A stretch of 30,379 nucleotides of DNA from CAYXPG01 sp964564845 (GCA_964564845.1 CAZMCN010000006.1:1-30379); one strand, 5' to 3'. Positions 1-7,995 are shown, counted from the stretch's first letter. Program-made: numbers and translations. The notes: generated by a model from the sequence alone, not told the origin.

Positions 1-329
1 CTAATGAAAGTTCCAAGAAAGAACAAAGTGTTGGTTCTTTTGAGTATAATCCTGCCGACAAAAGATTCCCAATGCTGTTTGAATTATCACAACCACTGGA
101 TGATTTACAAGATATGCTTTTAAATGAATTTTCAGGAAAAACCGTGTCTTTCAAGCAGCTTTATGAAAAACATAGCATTGGTAAACCTTATATTGACAGC
201 AACTATAAGCAGGTTCTTAAAAAACTTGAGGAACAAAATCACATTACGACAACTAAAACAAATAAAAAACGACGCAAGGGAACGTTTGCTGATGACGTTT
301 TAATAACATTTTCGCAAGGAGAGAATTGA
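1..329 (+). CDS. Three-Cys-motif partner protein (TcmP-like), 3' end only
   Basis: An open frame enters from the left edge (first full codon at position 3) and stops at 327-329, so only about 108 C-terminal residues are present. The first internal ATG (72) is not the real start. The tail is Lys-rich and reads like a winged-helix fold (helix around FKQLYEKH, then a YKQVLKKLEEQNHI helix and a basic beta-wing with KTNKKRRKGTF). The family call rests mainly on context: the next gene, 1 bp downstream, is a three-cysteine Gp37/Gp68 protein, and TcmP genes are named as the partners of that family. Most of the protein is outside the window, so the catalytic part cannot be judged. It could instead be another winged-helix-ended protein. 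Confidence 0.6.
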   Translation, partial: NESSKKEQSVGSFEYNPADKRFPMLFELSQPLDDLQDMLLNEFSGKTVSFKQLYEKHSIGKPYIDSNYKQVLKKLEEQNHITTTKTNKKRRKGTFADDVLITFSQGEN

Positions 330-330
330 T

Positions 331-1065
331 ATGGGAAAACACTCCGCGATTGAATGGACAGAATCGACATGGAATCCTATTACTGGCTGCACAAAAATTA
401 GCACAGGTTGTAAAAGTTGCTATGCTGAGAGAATGGCCAAGCGATTAAAAGCTATGGGGCAACCGAACTATGCTAACGGCTTTAATGTGGCAATCCATGA
501 GTCTGTGTTTGAGCTTCCGTTACAATGGAAAAAATCACAGGTCATATTTGTTAACTCTATGAGTGATTTATTTCATCGCCAGGTGCCAACACCATGTATC
601 GAACACCTTTTTGAAATAATGAACCAGGCCGACTGGCACATATTTCAGATTTTGACCAAGCGAGCATCCCGCTTGGCACTACTCGGTCCACACTTGCCTT
701 GGGCGGATCATATCTGGATGGGAGTAACCGTTGAAGATGCCGATTATGTTTCTCGTATTGACGATTTGCGAGTCTGTGGTGCGAATGTGAAATTTCTTTC
801 TCTCGAACCCCTACTTGGCCCTGTGCCGGAGATAGACCTCAGTGGTATTGACTGGGTGATTGCTGGTGGAGAGTCCGGCCCTGGTGCCAGACCAATGGAA
901 ATAGACTGGGTACGGGATATACGTGACCAATGTCTTGATTATGGTGTGCCGTTTTTCTTTAAACAATGGGGTGGTGTCAATAAGAAAAAGGCAGGGCGTA
1001 TTCTGGACGGCCAAACTTGGGACCAGATGCCCGATTTCTCAAAGGATTGTTTGGCTTGTCGGTAA
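331..1065 (+). CDS. Phage Gp37/Gp68 family (DUF5131) three-cysteine protein
   Basis: The 244-aa product starts with an IEWTESTWNPITGC signature and carries three closely spaced cysteines (C20, C27, C30; C-x6-C-x2-C followed by YAER), recalling the iron-sulfur loop of radical-SAM enzymes. Further family motifs are FVNSMSDLFH, ILTKR, WMGVTVED, FLSLEPLLGP, GGESGPGARPM and FFFKQWGG, the usual path of a radical-SAM-like barrel. The family occurs in phages and mobile elements beside TcmP. Its reaction has not, to my knowledge, been established; a role in nucleic-acid or nucleotide modification is inference. Length is normal. A GGAG ribosome binding site lies 9 nt before the ATG inside the end of the upstream gene, suggesting translational coupling. 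Confidence 0.85.
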   Translation: MGKHSAIEWTESTWNPITGCTKISTGCKSCYAERMAKRLKAMGQPNYANGFNVAIHESVFELPLQWKKSQVIFVNSMSDLFHRQVPTPCIEHLFEIMNQADWHIFQILTKRASRLALLGPHLPWADHIWMGVTVEDADYVSRIDDLRVCGANVKFLSLEPLLGPVPEIDLSGIDWVIAGGESGPGARPMEIDWVRDIRDQCLDYGVPFFFKQWGGVNKKKAGRILDGQTWDQMPDFSKDCLACR

Positions 1066-1089
1066 ATTAACTTGAAATGGGATTTATAA

Positions 1090-3912
1090 ATGGCGAAAAA
1101 GAATACTAAGAAAAATATTCAGGTTCATTCGGTAAAGCATAAAGATAAACGCAGAAACATTCCGACCGAAGAATTGCGGGATTTTGTTCGTGAAGATGAA
1201 TTGAAACCCAAGCAGGTTACATTGCCAGGCTTGTTGTATGCACGTGACCCATCGCTTGACCCGCAGCTTGTCTGGACGGGTAAAGATAAACTCGATTCTG
1301 AAGAGCTGACCGTACCGGCAGTGCCGATTTATATCCAGGAAAAGATTCATCCGCAGGCTATTATCGAAGATGTCAAAGCAAGAGCTAAAAAAGATGCCCC
1401 GCCGCCGCAGTTGGATTTATTCTCCGACTTTAACGGTATAGAGTTCGAAGACCTTATCGAATTTTATCAGCACGACTCCAACTGGGCAAACCGAATGATA
1501 CTCGGCGATTCGCTTTTGACTATGGTAAGTCTTGCTGAAAAAGAAGGTCTCAAAGGCAAAATCCAGATGATTTATATCGACCCGCCTTATGGTATTAAAT
1601 TTGCGTCTAACTGGCAGGTATCGACAAGAAAACGCGATGTCAAGGACGGCAAGGCCTCCGATGCCACACGCCAGCCGGAACAAATCCGGGCTTTCAGAGA
1701 TACCTGGGAACTGGGCATCCATTCGTATCTATCCTATTGGCGGGATCGTCTTGTTGCTGCCAGAGAACTATTAACCGAAACCGGAAGTGTATTCGTGCAG
1801 ATTGGCGATGAAAATCTGCATCTTGTAAGATGTTTGATGGATGAAGTATTTGGGGCTGAAAACTTTATAAGTCTTATTTCCTTCACAACCACAAGCGGCA
1901 TACCCTCCAATACTTTGTCCCGTGCAGGGGATTATCTAATTTGGTACGCAAAAAATAAAGAGCAAATAAAATATCGCCAACTATATACAAACAAAGAGTT
2001 CGAGGATTTGGCACATTACGGATTACTTTATACGCCAGAAACTAATACAGTAAGAAGACTCCGAAATGAAGAAACAGAAAATTTTAATTTGTTTCCCAAG
2101 AATTCAAAATTAGCAACTTCTCAGTCTTTAACATCACAGGGTGAAACAAAATCTGAATCCAATATAACAATCCATAATCAAGATTATAAACCGCCGGTAA
2201 GTCAACATTGGAAAACAACAATTGAAGGCATAAAAAGAGCTCACTTTGCTTCCAGAATTTTAATTGCAGAAAATTCAATTAGGTATCTTCGTTTTAGTGA
2301 TGATTTTCCCGTTAATCCATATACAAATATTTGGAAAGATACAGTAATTGGCAGTCAAGAGAAAGAATATGTGGTTCAGACATCTGCAAAAACAATCGAA
2401 CGATGTATTCTAATGTCCACCGATCCAGGCGATTTGGTTTTGGACCCTACCTGCGGCAGCGGAACGACTGCTTATGTTGCTGAGCAGTGGGGACGTCGCT
2501 GGATTACTATTGATACCAGTCGTGTAGCGTTGGCACTTGCCCGAACACGGCTGATGACAGCAAAGTTTCCATATTATCTTTTAAGCGATTCGCAGGAAGG
2601 CATTAAAAAAGAGGCTGAGATAACAGATCATACGCCGCCGCCATATAAAACCGAACACGACATCAAAAAAGGTTTCGTATATAAGCATGTGCCTCATATT
2701 ATGCTAAAAGACATTGCAAATAACGAAGAAATTGATGTTATCTATGATCGATTCGAGAAGGAGCTGGAACCGCTGCGAGAAAAATTAAATAAACTGCTCA
2801 AGACCAAATACGCCGAATGGGAAATCCCCAGAAAGCCTGAAAAAGACTGGCCGAAAGAGGCCAAAGACATACTCGAAAAATGGTGGCAACTGCGCCAGCG
2901 GCGGCAGATTAAAATTGATGAATCCATTGCCCGCAATTCTGAACAGGAATTACTCTATGACCAGCCTTTTGAGGATAATAAGCGAATTCGCGTTACCGGC
3001 CCATTTACGGTGGAAAGCCTGTCGCCTCATCGGACAATAAGCATTGAGGAAAAGAAAAAAGCGGCAGAGCCGAACCAGGATGGCTGGTCAATGAAAATGC
3101 TCGGTGCAGGCCAGTTTGGCAATATAATTATTGAAAACCTCAAAAAAGCTGGTGTCCAGAACACTATCAAAAAAGAACGGCTCAAATTTGAAACGCTGGA
3201 TGTTCACGCAGGCCAATGGATTCACGCCGCTGGTACTTTTACTGAAAAGGACGGGAAACCGCAGCGTGTAGCTATTTGCATCGGCCCCGAGCACGGCACA
3301 GTCGGCCCGGAGTTGATTAAAGAGGCCGCCAAGGAATCCGTACAGGGCGTGGGCTTTGATATGCTGATCGTATGCGGTTTTGCGTTCGATCCGCACGTTT
3401 CCGAGGAAGCCCAAAGATACGGCAAATTAACCGTCCTGCCAACTCGCATAAACGCAGATTTACAGATGGGCGAGGATTTCCTCAAAAAGACCGGAGCGGC
3501 AAATTTATTTACAGTCTTTGGTGAGCCTGATATCGTGGTCAATAAGCAAAAAGATGGCCAAATTCAAGTCGAGATAAAAGGGCTTGATATTTACGACCCG
3601 ACTACCGGCGAAATTCGCAGCCACAGCACCGATGAAATTGCCTGCTGGTTTGTCGATACGAATTACAATGGCGAAAGTTTCTTTGTCCGCCATGCGTACT
3701 TTACCGGTGCCGATCAGCCTTATGAAAACCTCAAACGTGCATTGAAAGCCGAAGTCAACGAAGAAGCCTGGCAGAGTTTATACAGCACCGTCAGCCGTCC
3801 GTTCGATAAACCCGAAACCGGCAAGGTCGCTGTTAAGGTAATCAACCACTACGGCGACGAAGTTCTGAAAGTCTATGAGTTAGACAAAAACGGCAAACAT
3901 AGGAACAAGTAA
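1090..3912 (+). CDS. Large site-specific DNA methyltransferase (beta class, probably adenine N6)
   Basis: The 940-aa protein has the catalytic motif IV DPPYG at residues 164-168 and the AdoMet-binding motif I in the form DPTCGSGTT at 452-460. Catalytic motif before cofactor motif marks the beta class, as in type III Mod proteins (COG2189-like), which methylate adenine N6. Residues about 200-440 between the motifs are the likely target-recognition region. About 450 residues follow motif I, much longer than a simple methylase: first a charged, helical part (EKELEPLREKLNKLLKTKYAEWEIP), then a mixed alpha/beta tail. No res-type helicase/endonuclease gene is adjacent; darT begins on the very next base after its stop. 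It may be a solitary modification enzyme, the remnant of a type III system, or a component that works with DarTG. Confidence 0.85.
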   Translation: MAKKNTKKNIQVHSVKHKDKRRNIPTEELRDFVREDELKPKQVTLPGLLYARDPSLDPQLVWTGKDKLDSEELTVPAVPIYIQEKIHPQAIIEDVKARAKKDAPPPQLDLFSDFNGIEFEDLIEFYQHDSNWANRMILGDSLLTMVSLAEKEGLKGKIQMIYIDPPYGIKFASNWQVSTRKRDVKDGKASDATRQPEQIRAFRDTWELGIHSYLSYWRDRLVAARELLTETGSVFVQIGDENLHLVRCLMDEVFGAENFISLISFTTTSGIPSNTLSRAGDYLIWYAKNKEQIKYRQLYTNKEFEDLAHYGLLYTPETNTVRRLRNEETENFNLFPKNSKLATSQSLTSQGETKSESNITIHNQDYKPPVSQHWKTTIEGIKRAHFASRILIAENSIRYLRFSDDFPVNPYTNIWKDTVIGSQEKEYVVQTSAKTIERCILMSTDPGDLVLDPTCGSGTTAYVAEQWGRRWITIDTSRVALALARTRLMTAKFPYYLLSDSQEGIKKEAEITDHTPPPYKTEHDIKKGFVYKHVPHIMLKDIANNEEIDVIYDRFEKELEPLREKLNKLLKTKYAEWEIPRKPEKDWPKEAKDILEKWWQLRQRRQIKIDESIARNSEQELLYDQPFEDNKRIRVTGPFTVESLSPHRTISIEEKKKAAEPNQDGWSMKMLGAGQFGNIIIENLKKAGVQNTIKKERLKFETLDVHAGQWIHAAGTFTEKDGKPQRVAICIGPEHGTVGPELIKEAAKESVQGVGFDMLIVCGFAFDPHVSEEAQRYGKLTVLPTRINADLQMGEDFLKKTGAANLFTVFGEPDIVVNKQKDGQIQVEIKGLDIYDPTTGEIRSHSTDEIACWFVDTNYNGESFFVRHAYFTGADQPYENLKRALKAEVNEEAWQSLYSTVSRPFDKPETGKVAVKVINHYGDEVLKVYELDKNGKHRNK

Positions 3913-4500
3913 TTGAAACAATCGGATATCAAAGAGTTATATTTCATTACGTCGATTAGCAATGTGCCGTCTATTATGCAATATGGTGTTGTATCAAACA
4001 GGCTTTCAAAGAAACTGGTGCATAAATCTATTGCGATACAGGCGATTCAAGCCAGAAGAAAAAATAAGCAAATACCAAATGCAGGAAAACTTCACGATTA
4101 TGCCAATCTCTATTTTGACGCACATAATCCTATGTTAAGTGCACGACGCAATCTGAACAATGAAATTTGCATACTGCGAATAGATTCTACAATTCTTGAT
4201 TTACCAAACATAATAATTGCCGACCAGAACGCCGCGAGTGACTATGTGAGATTTTATAACGTTGCTGAAGGTTTGCGCGCACTGAATAAGGATGAAGTAT
4301 TTGCACAGTTTTGGCTCCATGACAATCTTATTGAATATTATAGGCATAGTGCGGTCAAATGTGCTGAAGTTCTTGTACCTAATAAAGTTGAACCAAAATA
4401 TATATGCGGGGCTATTGTAGCAAATAAAACGGCTTTAGCGGTTTTTTGTAAACTTAAGATTGGATTGACCGTAGAAATAAAAAGTGGTATATTCTTCTAA
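3913..4500 (+). CDS. darT: DarT-type toxin: DNA thymidine ADP-ribosyltransferase (DUF4433)
   Basis: The 195-aa product matches the DarT family: an N-terminal NAD-binding start (ELYFITSISNVPSIMQYGVVS), an ANLYFDAHNPML segment, and a C-terminal CAEVLVP motif whose Glu (E152) is at the position of the catalytic glutamate. DarT enzymes transfer ADP-ribose from NAD+ to thymidine in specific single-stranded DNA sequences, which blocks replication; the paired DarG reverses it. The start is TTG, directly after the methyltransferase TAA with an AGGA 9 nt upstream. The first internal ATG (3976) would remove the NAD-binding segment, so TTG is favoured. darG follows after 11 bp. The frame is intact and the expected catalytic Glu is present, so it is probably active. 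Confidence 0.88.
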   Translation: MKQSDIKELYFITSISNVPSIMQYGVVSNRLSKKLVHKSIAIQAIQARRKNKQIPNAGKLHDYANLYFDAHNPMLSARRNLNNEICILRIDSTILDLPNIIIADQNAASDYVRFYNVAEGLRALNKDEVFAQFWLHDNLIEYYRHSAVKCAEVLVPNKVEPKYICGAIVANKTALAVFCKLKIGLTVEIKSGIFF

Positions 4501-4511
4501 AAGGCAAAAGA

Positions 4512-5642
4512 ATGAAGATATTAGTAGGCGACATCCTAAAATCTAACGCACAAACCATTGTCAATACCGTTAATTGCGTTGGGATAATGGGTAAAGGTAT
4601 TGCTCTTGAATTTAAGAACCGTTTTCCTGATATGTTCAAAGATTATGCTAAGCGATGTGAACGCAATGAAGTACGTTTGGGTGAGCCTTATCTTTACAAA
4701 ACATTGTTTGGGCCACAAATAGTAAACTTTCCCACCAAAGAGCATTGGAAATCTGTTTCCAAAATCAGTGATATAGAAAACGGATTGAATTATCTTCTCA
4801 AGAATTACAGGGCTTGGGGTATCACCTCAATTGCAATTCCCCCTCTTGGCTGTGGAAATGGCCAATTAGATTGGAAGGTTGTCGGTCCGTTGATTTATAA
4901 GCTGGCAAAACAAATGGATATCCCCGTTGAAATTTATGCCCCTTATGGAACAAGCCCTGTTGAATTGACAGTTTCATTTCTTGAAAGCGGCTATAAATCT
5001 ATTTTGGTTGATTCATATAATTCTATGTCCGGTTATCGGGCATTTAACCCAGCCTGGCTGGGACTTGTTGAAATTTTAAAACGAATTGAACAGCAGCCTT
5101 ATCATTGGCCTGTCGGTCGCACAATTTTTCAGAAGATTGCTTATGTTGCTACACAACAAGGCTTACCTACCGGTTTTTCATATCAACGATCAAGCTTTGG
5201 CCCCTTTGCCAAAGAACTTAAACTCGCTGAATCAAAGTTGATCAACAACAATCTGTTGCAGGAAGAACGTTTTGGTCGGATGTTTCATGTAAAAGTAGGT
5301 CCTGCTTTTGAGGCAGCCAAAAAACGCCATGAATCTCTGTTGAATAAATACGCTGGTATTATTAAAAAAACAACAGATTTGTTTATGCGTGTTGATACAA
5401 CGCAAGCTGAAATTCTTGCAACAGTGATATTTGTTACGACCGAGTTGAAAAATACCGTGAAAGCCCCTGTTTCGGAAATGGACGTGCTTGATGAAGTAAT
5501 GAAATGGAAGCAACGAAGAAAACCTTTGCTTGAAAAAACAACTGTTGCTTCAACTATTCGTAATCTTGGTATGTTACATTGGCTTAACGTACAACCTGAT
5601 GACAAATTACCTGTCAATGAAGAACAGGCTGTATATGTTTAA
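4512..5642 (+). CDS. darG: DarG-type antitoxin: macrodomain DNA ADP-ribosyl glycohydrolase
   Basis: The 376-aa protein begins with a macrodomain (about residues 1-150): MKILVGDILKSNAQTIVNTVNC, then GIMGKGIALEFK (26-35 region), the NFPTKEHW stretch (72-79, whose Lys corresponds to the lysine region implicated in DarG chemistry) and PPLGCGNGQLDW (110-121). The remaining 220 residues form the DarG C-terminal region, with a winged-helix-like YHWPVGRTIFQKIAYVATQQG segment. DarG removes ADP-ribose from thymidine and also binds DarT, so it both repairs and neutralises. An AAGG box sits 6 nt before the ATG. Length is typical for DarG. It is the last intact gene of the co-directional cluster starting at the left edge. 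Confidence 0.88.
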   Translation: MKILVGDILKSNAQTIVNTVNCVGIMGKGIALEFKNRFPDMFKDYAKRCERNEVRLGEPYLYKTLFGPQIVNFPTKEHWKSVSKISDIENGLNYLLKNYRAWGITSIAIPPLGCGNGQLDWKVVGPLIYKLAKQMDIPVEIYAPYGTSPVELTVSFLESGYKSILVDSYNSMSGYRAFNPAWLGLVEILKRIEQQPYHWPVGRTIFQKIAYVATQQGLPTGFSYQRSSFGPFAKELKLAESKLINNNLLQEERFGRMFHVKVGPAFEAAKKRHESLLNKYAGIIKKTTDLFMRVDTTQAEILATVIFVTTELKNTVKAPVSEMDVLDEVMKWKQRRKPLLEKTTVASTIRNLGMLHWLNVQPDDKLPVNEEQAVYV

Positions 5643-5687
5643 TATTATGACATATCACACATGCTTACCTGTTCACATAATACAAGT

Positions 5688-5867
5688 TTATGCTAACTGT
5701 GCTTTTGTTTCTTCACTTTCAAAAATAATATTCTCAAACCGCTCAAGAACCTCGGGGTAATTGATATCCAGATATGTCCGCACCTTATCGTTGGTAATCA
5801 ATTTGCGAACATAAAAATAAAGTTTCAGCAGATTTTCTGAATGTGTAACCTTATGCGTGAGGTGAAG
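5688..5867 (-). pseudogene. 3'-terminal remnant of an unidentified protein-coding gene
   Basis: On the minus strand an open frame of 59 codons ends in TAA at 5690-5688 and begins just after an in-frame TAA at 5870-5868, with no start codon near its beginning. The peptide has convincing protein composition, with amphipathic helices (ENLLKLYFYVRKLITND, then VRTYLDINYPEVLERFENII) and an acidic end (FESEETKAQLA). It faces darG tail to tail. The 5' part was apparently lost at a junction near 5870, just before the promoter of the next plus-strand gene. I do not recognise the family. It could be chance coding potential, but the lack of stops and the helical pattern argue for a truncated gene. Confidence 0.5.
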
Positions 5868-5880
5868 TTAAAAGAACCGC

Positions 5881-5909
5881 TTGGCATCTTTCCGTAAAAC
5901 CTTTAAAAT
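5881..5909 (+). promoter_or_regulatory. Sigma-70-type promoter for the 134-aa orphan gene
   Basis: TTGGCA (5881-5886) and TAAAAT (5904-5909) each match five of six consensus bases and are separated by exactly 17 bp. The expected transcription start near 5916 would give a very short leader (about 8 nt) before the ATG at 5925. Confidence 0.5.
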
Positions 5910-5924
5910 AGAAAGAAAATCGAT

Positions 5925-6329
5925 ATGGCAAGACCTGCAAAACAATGGATATATAGCAAAGCGAGCCCTAAAACGGTACCTGATGGTCTTCGGCAGGAAC
6001 TTTCGGCCAAAGCCGCTGCGCTGATAGAAACTCACCTGCGTCCGAAATACATCCAGCCGCCGACAAACCCGCAATTTAACTACGTCATTGATATCTTTAC
6101 AAAATGGCGCGGACGCAATTTTTATTTCATGTCTAAATATGCCTGTCCAGGTCCGAATCGCATTTCGCCTCATTTTGAGATTGGCTTTGCACGACTGACA
6201 TTTGTCGGCGGCGACCGGTTCGATCTGGCGTATTTCAGACATACAGGCAAATGGTGGACCGTCTTTCCCGCTCTGACGGCGGATGAGGCGCTGGAACTGG
6301 TCCGAACCGAAGGGCTTTTCCATCCCTGA
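5925..6329 (+). CDS. Conserved hypothetical protein, 134 aa
   Basis: The frame looks genuinely coding: it is rich in Trp, Tyr and Phe, with ordered motifs such as RPAKQWIYS, LIETHLRPKYIQPP, FNYVIDIFTKWRGRNFYF, KYACPGPN, FEIGFARLTFVGGDRFDLAYFRHTGKWW and a C-terminal FHP. No signal peptide or membrane segment is visible. I recall similar short proteins in environmental bacterial genomes but know no function or domain name with certainty. The two cysteine-poor halves suggest a compact alpha/beta protein. It has its own promoter and is separated from darG by a gene remnant, so it is probably not part of the upstream operon. A 181-codon antisense frame over the same stretch reads as a shadow. Confidence 0.7.
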   Translation: MARPAKQWIYSKASPKTVPDGLRQELSAKAAALIETHLRPKYIQPPTNPQFNYVIDIFTKWRGRNFYFMSKYACPGPNRISPHFEIGFARLTFVGGDRFDLAYFRHTGKWWTVFPALTADEALELVRTEGLFHP

Positions 6330-6448
6330 TGACTGTTTGTGTTTAGCTTCTGCTGTACCCAAAATTGCAGTGGTAAAATCAGCACAAGAGATTATGATAA
6401 TGGCTGTCTTCAAAATTACAGGTGTGTAATCATTGTTAGAAAGAATTT

Positions 6449-7231
6449 ATGACCGACTATAATGAATTGGTGAATCAATATAAGCAGTTCCGGCAAATTA
6501 CGCGGAAGCTGCACAGCAGCCTGCCAGAGTATTTATCAAAAAAAGCGTTTAACACTTGTGGTAAAAAGCTGGGGTTAATGAGGCGAGGTACGCTTGTTTT
6601 CAATGATGAGCAGGAAATGGCAGTTCTTATGGACTACTGTTTATACGATTATCAGGAAAAAGGTTCTAACGCTATATCTAAGCACATGGCGGATTCAAAG
6701 ACAGACACTGACACTGATGAATACAAAACGCTTCGGGCGATGTCGGAATCGTTTTATACACTCATCCGGATAGAAGACATCTTGCCTGGTGTCGGTGTTC
6801 GCGTTAATGACTTACTGTCAGAAAGGCAATACCTTTTGATAGATATCGGTTTCAGCGAGACAGCAGAGCAGGGAATGGTTATCGCGACACGATTGCTGCC
6901 CTTTGAGGATTTTGTCATGACCTCCGGAGCAGTTCTTGCGGTAGATCAAGAATCGTTGTCGCGACTCTTTGATTTTGCATTTGAAAATTATGGCAGTGAG
7001 GATGGCAATTATATAGAAGTTGATATGCGGCAAAGGGCAGAACTGATAGCAGAGATTATCCGTTCGTGTCTGGATGCACGTTCGAGTTCTCAGATTATTT
7101 ATGAAGATATGCCCGATGATATGGAATTTGAGCCGGATACTGAGCCTTTGCAGCCTTCTGGGCGTATTGGTCGAAACGAGTCTTGTCCCTGCGGCAGCGG
7201 CAAAAAATATAAGCGATGCTGTGGCCGGTGA
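6449..7231 (+). CDS. SEC-C zinc-motif protein, 260 aa
   Basis: The last 22 residues are a textbook SEC-C motif (GRNESCPCGSGKKYKRCCGR), the small zinc-binding module at the C-terminus of SecA that is also attached to many otherwise unrelated proteins. The first 235 residues are not recognised: a helical N-terminus (NELVNQYKQFRQITRKLH), an alpha/beta middle (ILPGVGVRVNDLLSERQYLLIDIGFSETAEQG) and an acidic linker (EDMPDDMEFEPDTEP) before the zinc motif. There is no signal peptide, so it is probably cytoplasmic. It lies 119 bp after the 134-aa orphan and is the last intact gene before the tRNA boundary. The zinc module may mediate protein or ribosome contacts; that is inference from the module only. 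Confidence 0.75.
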   Translation: MTDYNELVNQYKQFRQITRKLHSSLPEYLSKKAFNTCGKKLGLMRRGTLVFNDEQEMAVLMDYCLYDYQEKGSNAISKHMADSKTDTDTDEYKTLRAMSESFYTLIRIEDILPGVGVRVNDLLSERQYLLIDIGFSETAEQGMVIATRLLPFEDFVMTSGAVLAVDQESLSRLFDFAFENYGSEDGNYIEVDMRQRAELIAEIIRSCLDARSSSQIIYEDMPDDMEFEPDTEPLQPSGRIGRNESCPCGSGKKYKRCCGR

Positions 7232-7288
7232 ATCTTTTTATGAATAAGCTCGCCGGTTAGCTATGTTATGAGAAAAGGCAATAAAAAA

Positions 7289-7331
7289 GAGAGGTATCGC
7301 CTCAGGGACGGAACCCTTCGGAAAACCTCTC
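7289..7331. repeat. Imperfect palindrome, REP-like hairpin
   Basis: GAGAGGT (7289-7295) is the inverse complement of ACCTCTC (7325-7331), and the intervening bases contain a second nested pair, AGGG and CCCT. No run of T follows on either strand, so it is not a convincing terminator. It directly precedes the possible REP-transposase remnant, which is why a REP/RAYT-type element is suspected. Confidence 0.4.
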
Positions 7332-7334
7332 ATC

Positions 7335-7529
7335 GTGATCATGCTGAAACTGTACGGGATTAATCGGCAAAGTGCAAGTTTTTTACTGGCATACATAGAT
7401 CATAATCCGCTCAAAGCGAAAAATAGAATTAGCTCCGCCATCATCCTAAGAAGCCAGCGGGGCCTGATTAACCGGCAACCTGCGGATTATTGGATCGCGT
7501 GTCGGCGGTTTACTGTAAGTCGTTATTAA
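7335..7529 (+). pseudogene. Possible remnant of a REP-associated tyrosine transposase (C-terminal part)
   Basis: A 64-codon frame contains LLAYIDHNPLKAK and, 13 residues later, RGLINRQPADYWIACRRF. These recall two conserved pieces of Y1/REP-associated transposases (YIHLNPVRAG and GLVxxPEDYxWSS), which in intact proteins are nearly contiguous; here 13 residues separate them, as after a small insertion. The N-terminal half with the HUH pair and catalytic tyrosine is absent. If correct, this is a dead mobile-element fragment beside the palindrome at 7289-7331. The match is from memory and short, so chance similarity is possible. Confidence 0.35.
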
Positions 7530-7995
7530 ATCTCAAACTGGATATTGTTGCTCGGAAAACTGTTGCGAATTTTCATTTTTATAACTGCTCTTATAACTTT
7601 TGCTCTTGACAAGTGGTAATAGCTGTCTTATTATGTCTTTTAGTGTCGCAGTAAACTGTGAGGCACAAAAAACTTGTAGTTGTAAGTGCCTATCAGAAAA
7701 GACGTTGTGGTTGGGCATGTTCCACTGAAAATCCGTGTGTCGGCGGTTCAGGATATTAGCAAGCAGATATAGGCGGGTATTTCACCGTCCTGCGTAGGCC
7801 TATGTTATCTCAATTTATATCTCGCGCTGGTAGGCATCGCCGGGTTTGACGTGGCCAATGCCCATAATGGGCAGACGGGTGCTGTTTTACGGCTTGAAGT
7901 TGAGAAGTCTTTTAAGACCCGCGAAGACGCCACTAGGTCATACATACGACCTTCACCAAAGGTCGCAGGTTTATAGCGGGTGAAATTGAGCGCAT
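7530..7995. other. Gene-free stretch between accessory region and tRNA
   Basis: No convincing gene is seen. The stretch holds a second copy of the 12-mer gtgtcggcggtt (7737-7748; first copy 7499-7510), an odd palindrome GCCCAT-A-ATGGGC (7860-7872), and a hairpin CGACCTT/AAGGTCG (7947-7965) without a T run. It looks like decayed sequence between the accessory block and the tRNA terminator. Confidence 0.5.

Noticed and set aside
5868..6413. 181-codon minus-strand frame over the 134-aa orphan
   Set aside because: Composition is Arg/Cys/Phe-rich and motif-free, while the plus-strand frame has ordered, protein-like motifs and a good promoter.
7499..7748. 12-bp direct repeat gtgtcggcggtt as att sites
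   Set aside because: It does not overlap the tRNA, encloses no integrase or cargo, and is short enough to be chance.
7947..7965. Hairpin CGACCTT / AAGGTCG as a terminator
   Set aside because: No T run follows on either strand.
7809..7973. Plus-strand frame with VGIAGFDVANAHNGQTG, faintly like a planctomycete dockerin repeat
   Set aside because: The calcium-binding GDxNxDG half is missing and there is no start; too short to call.
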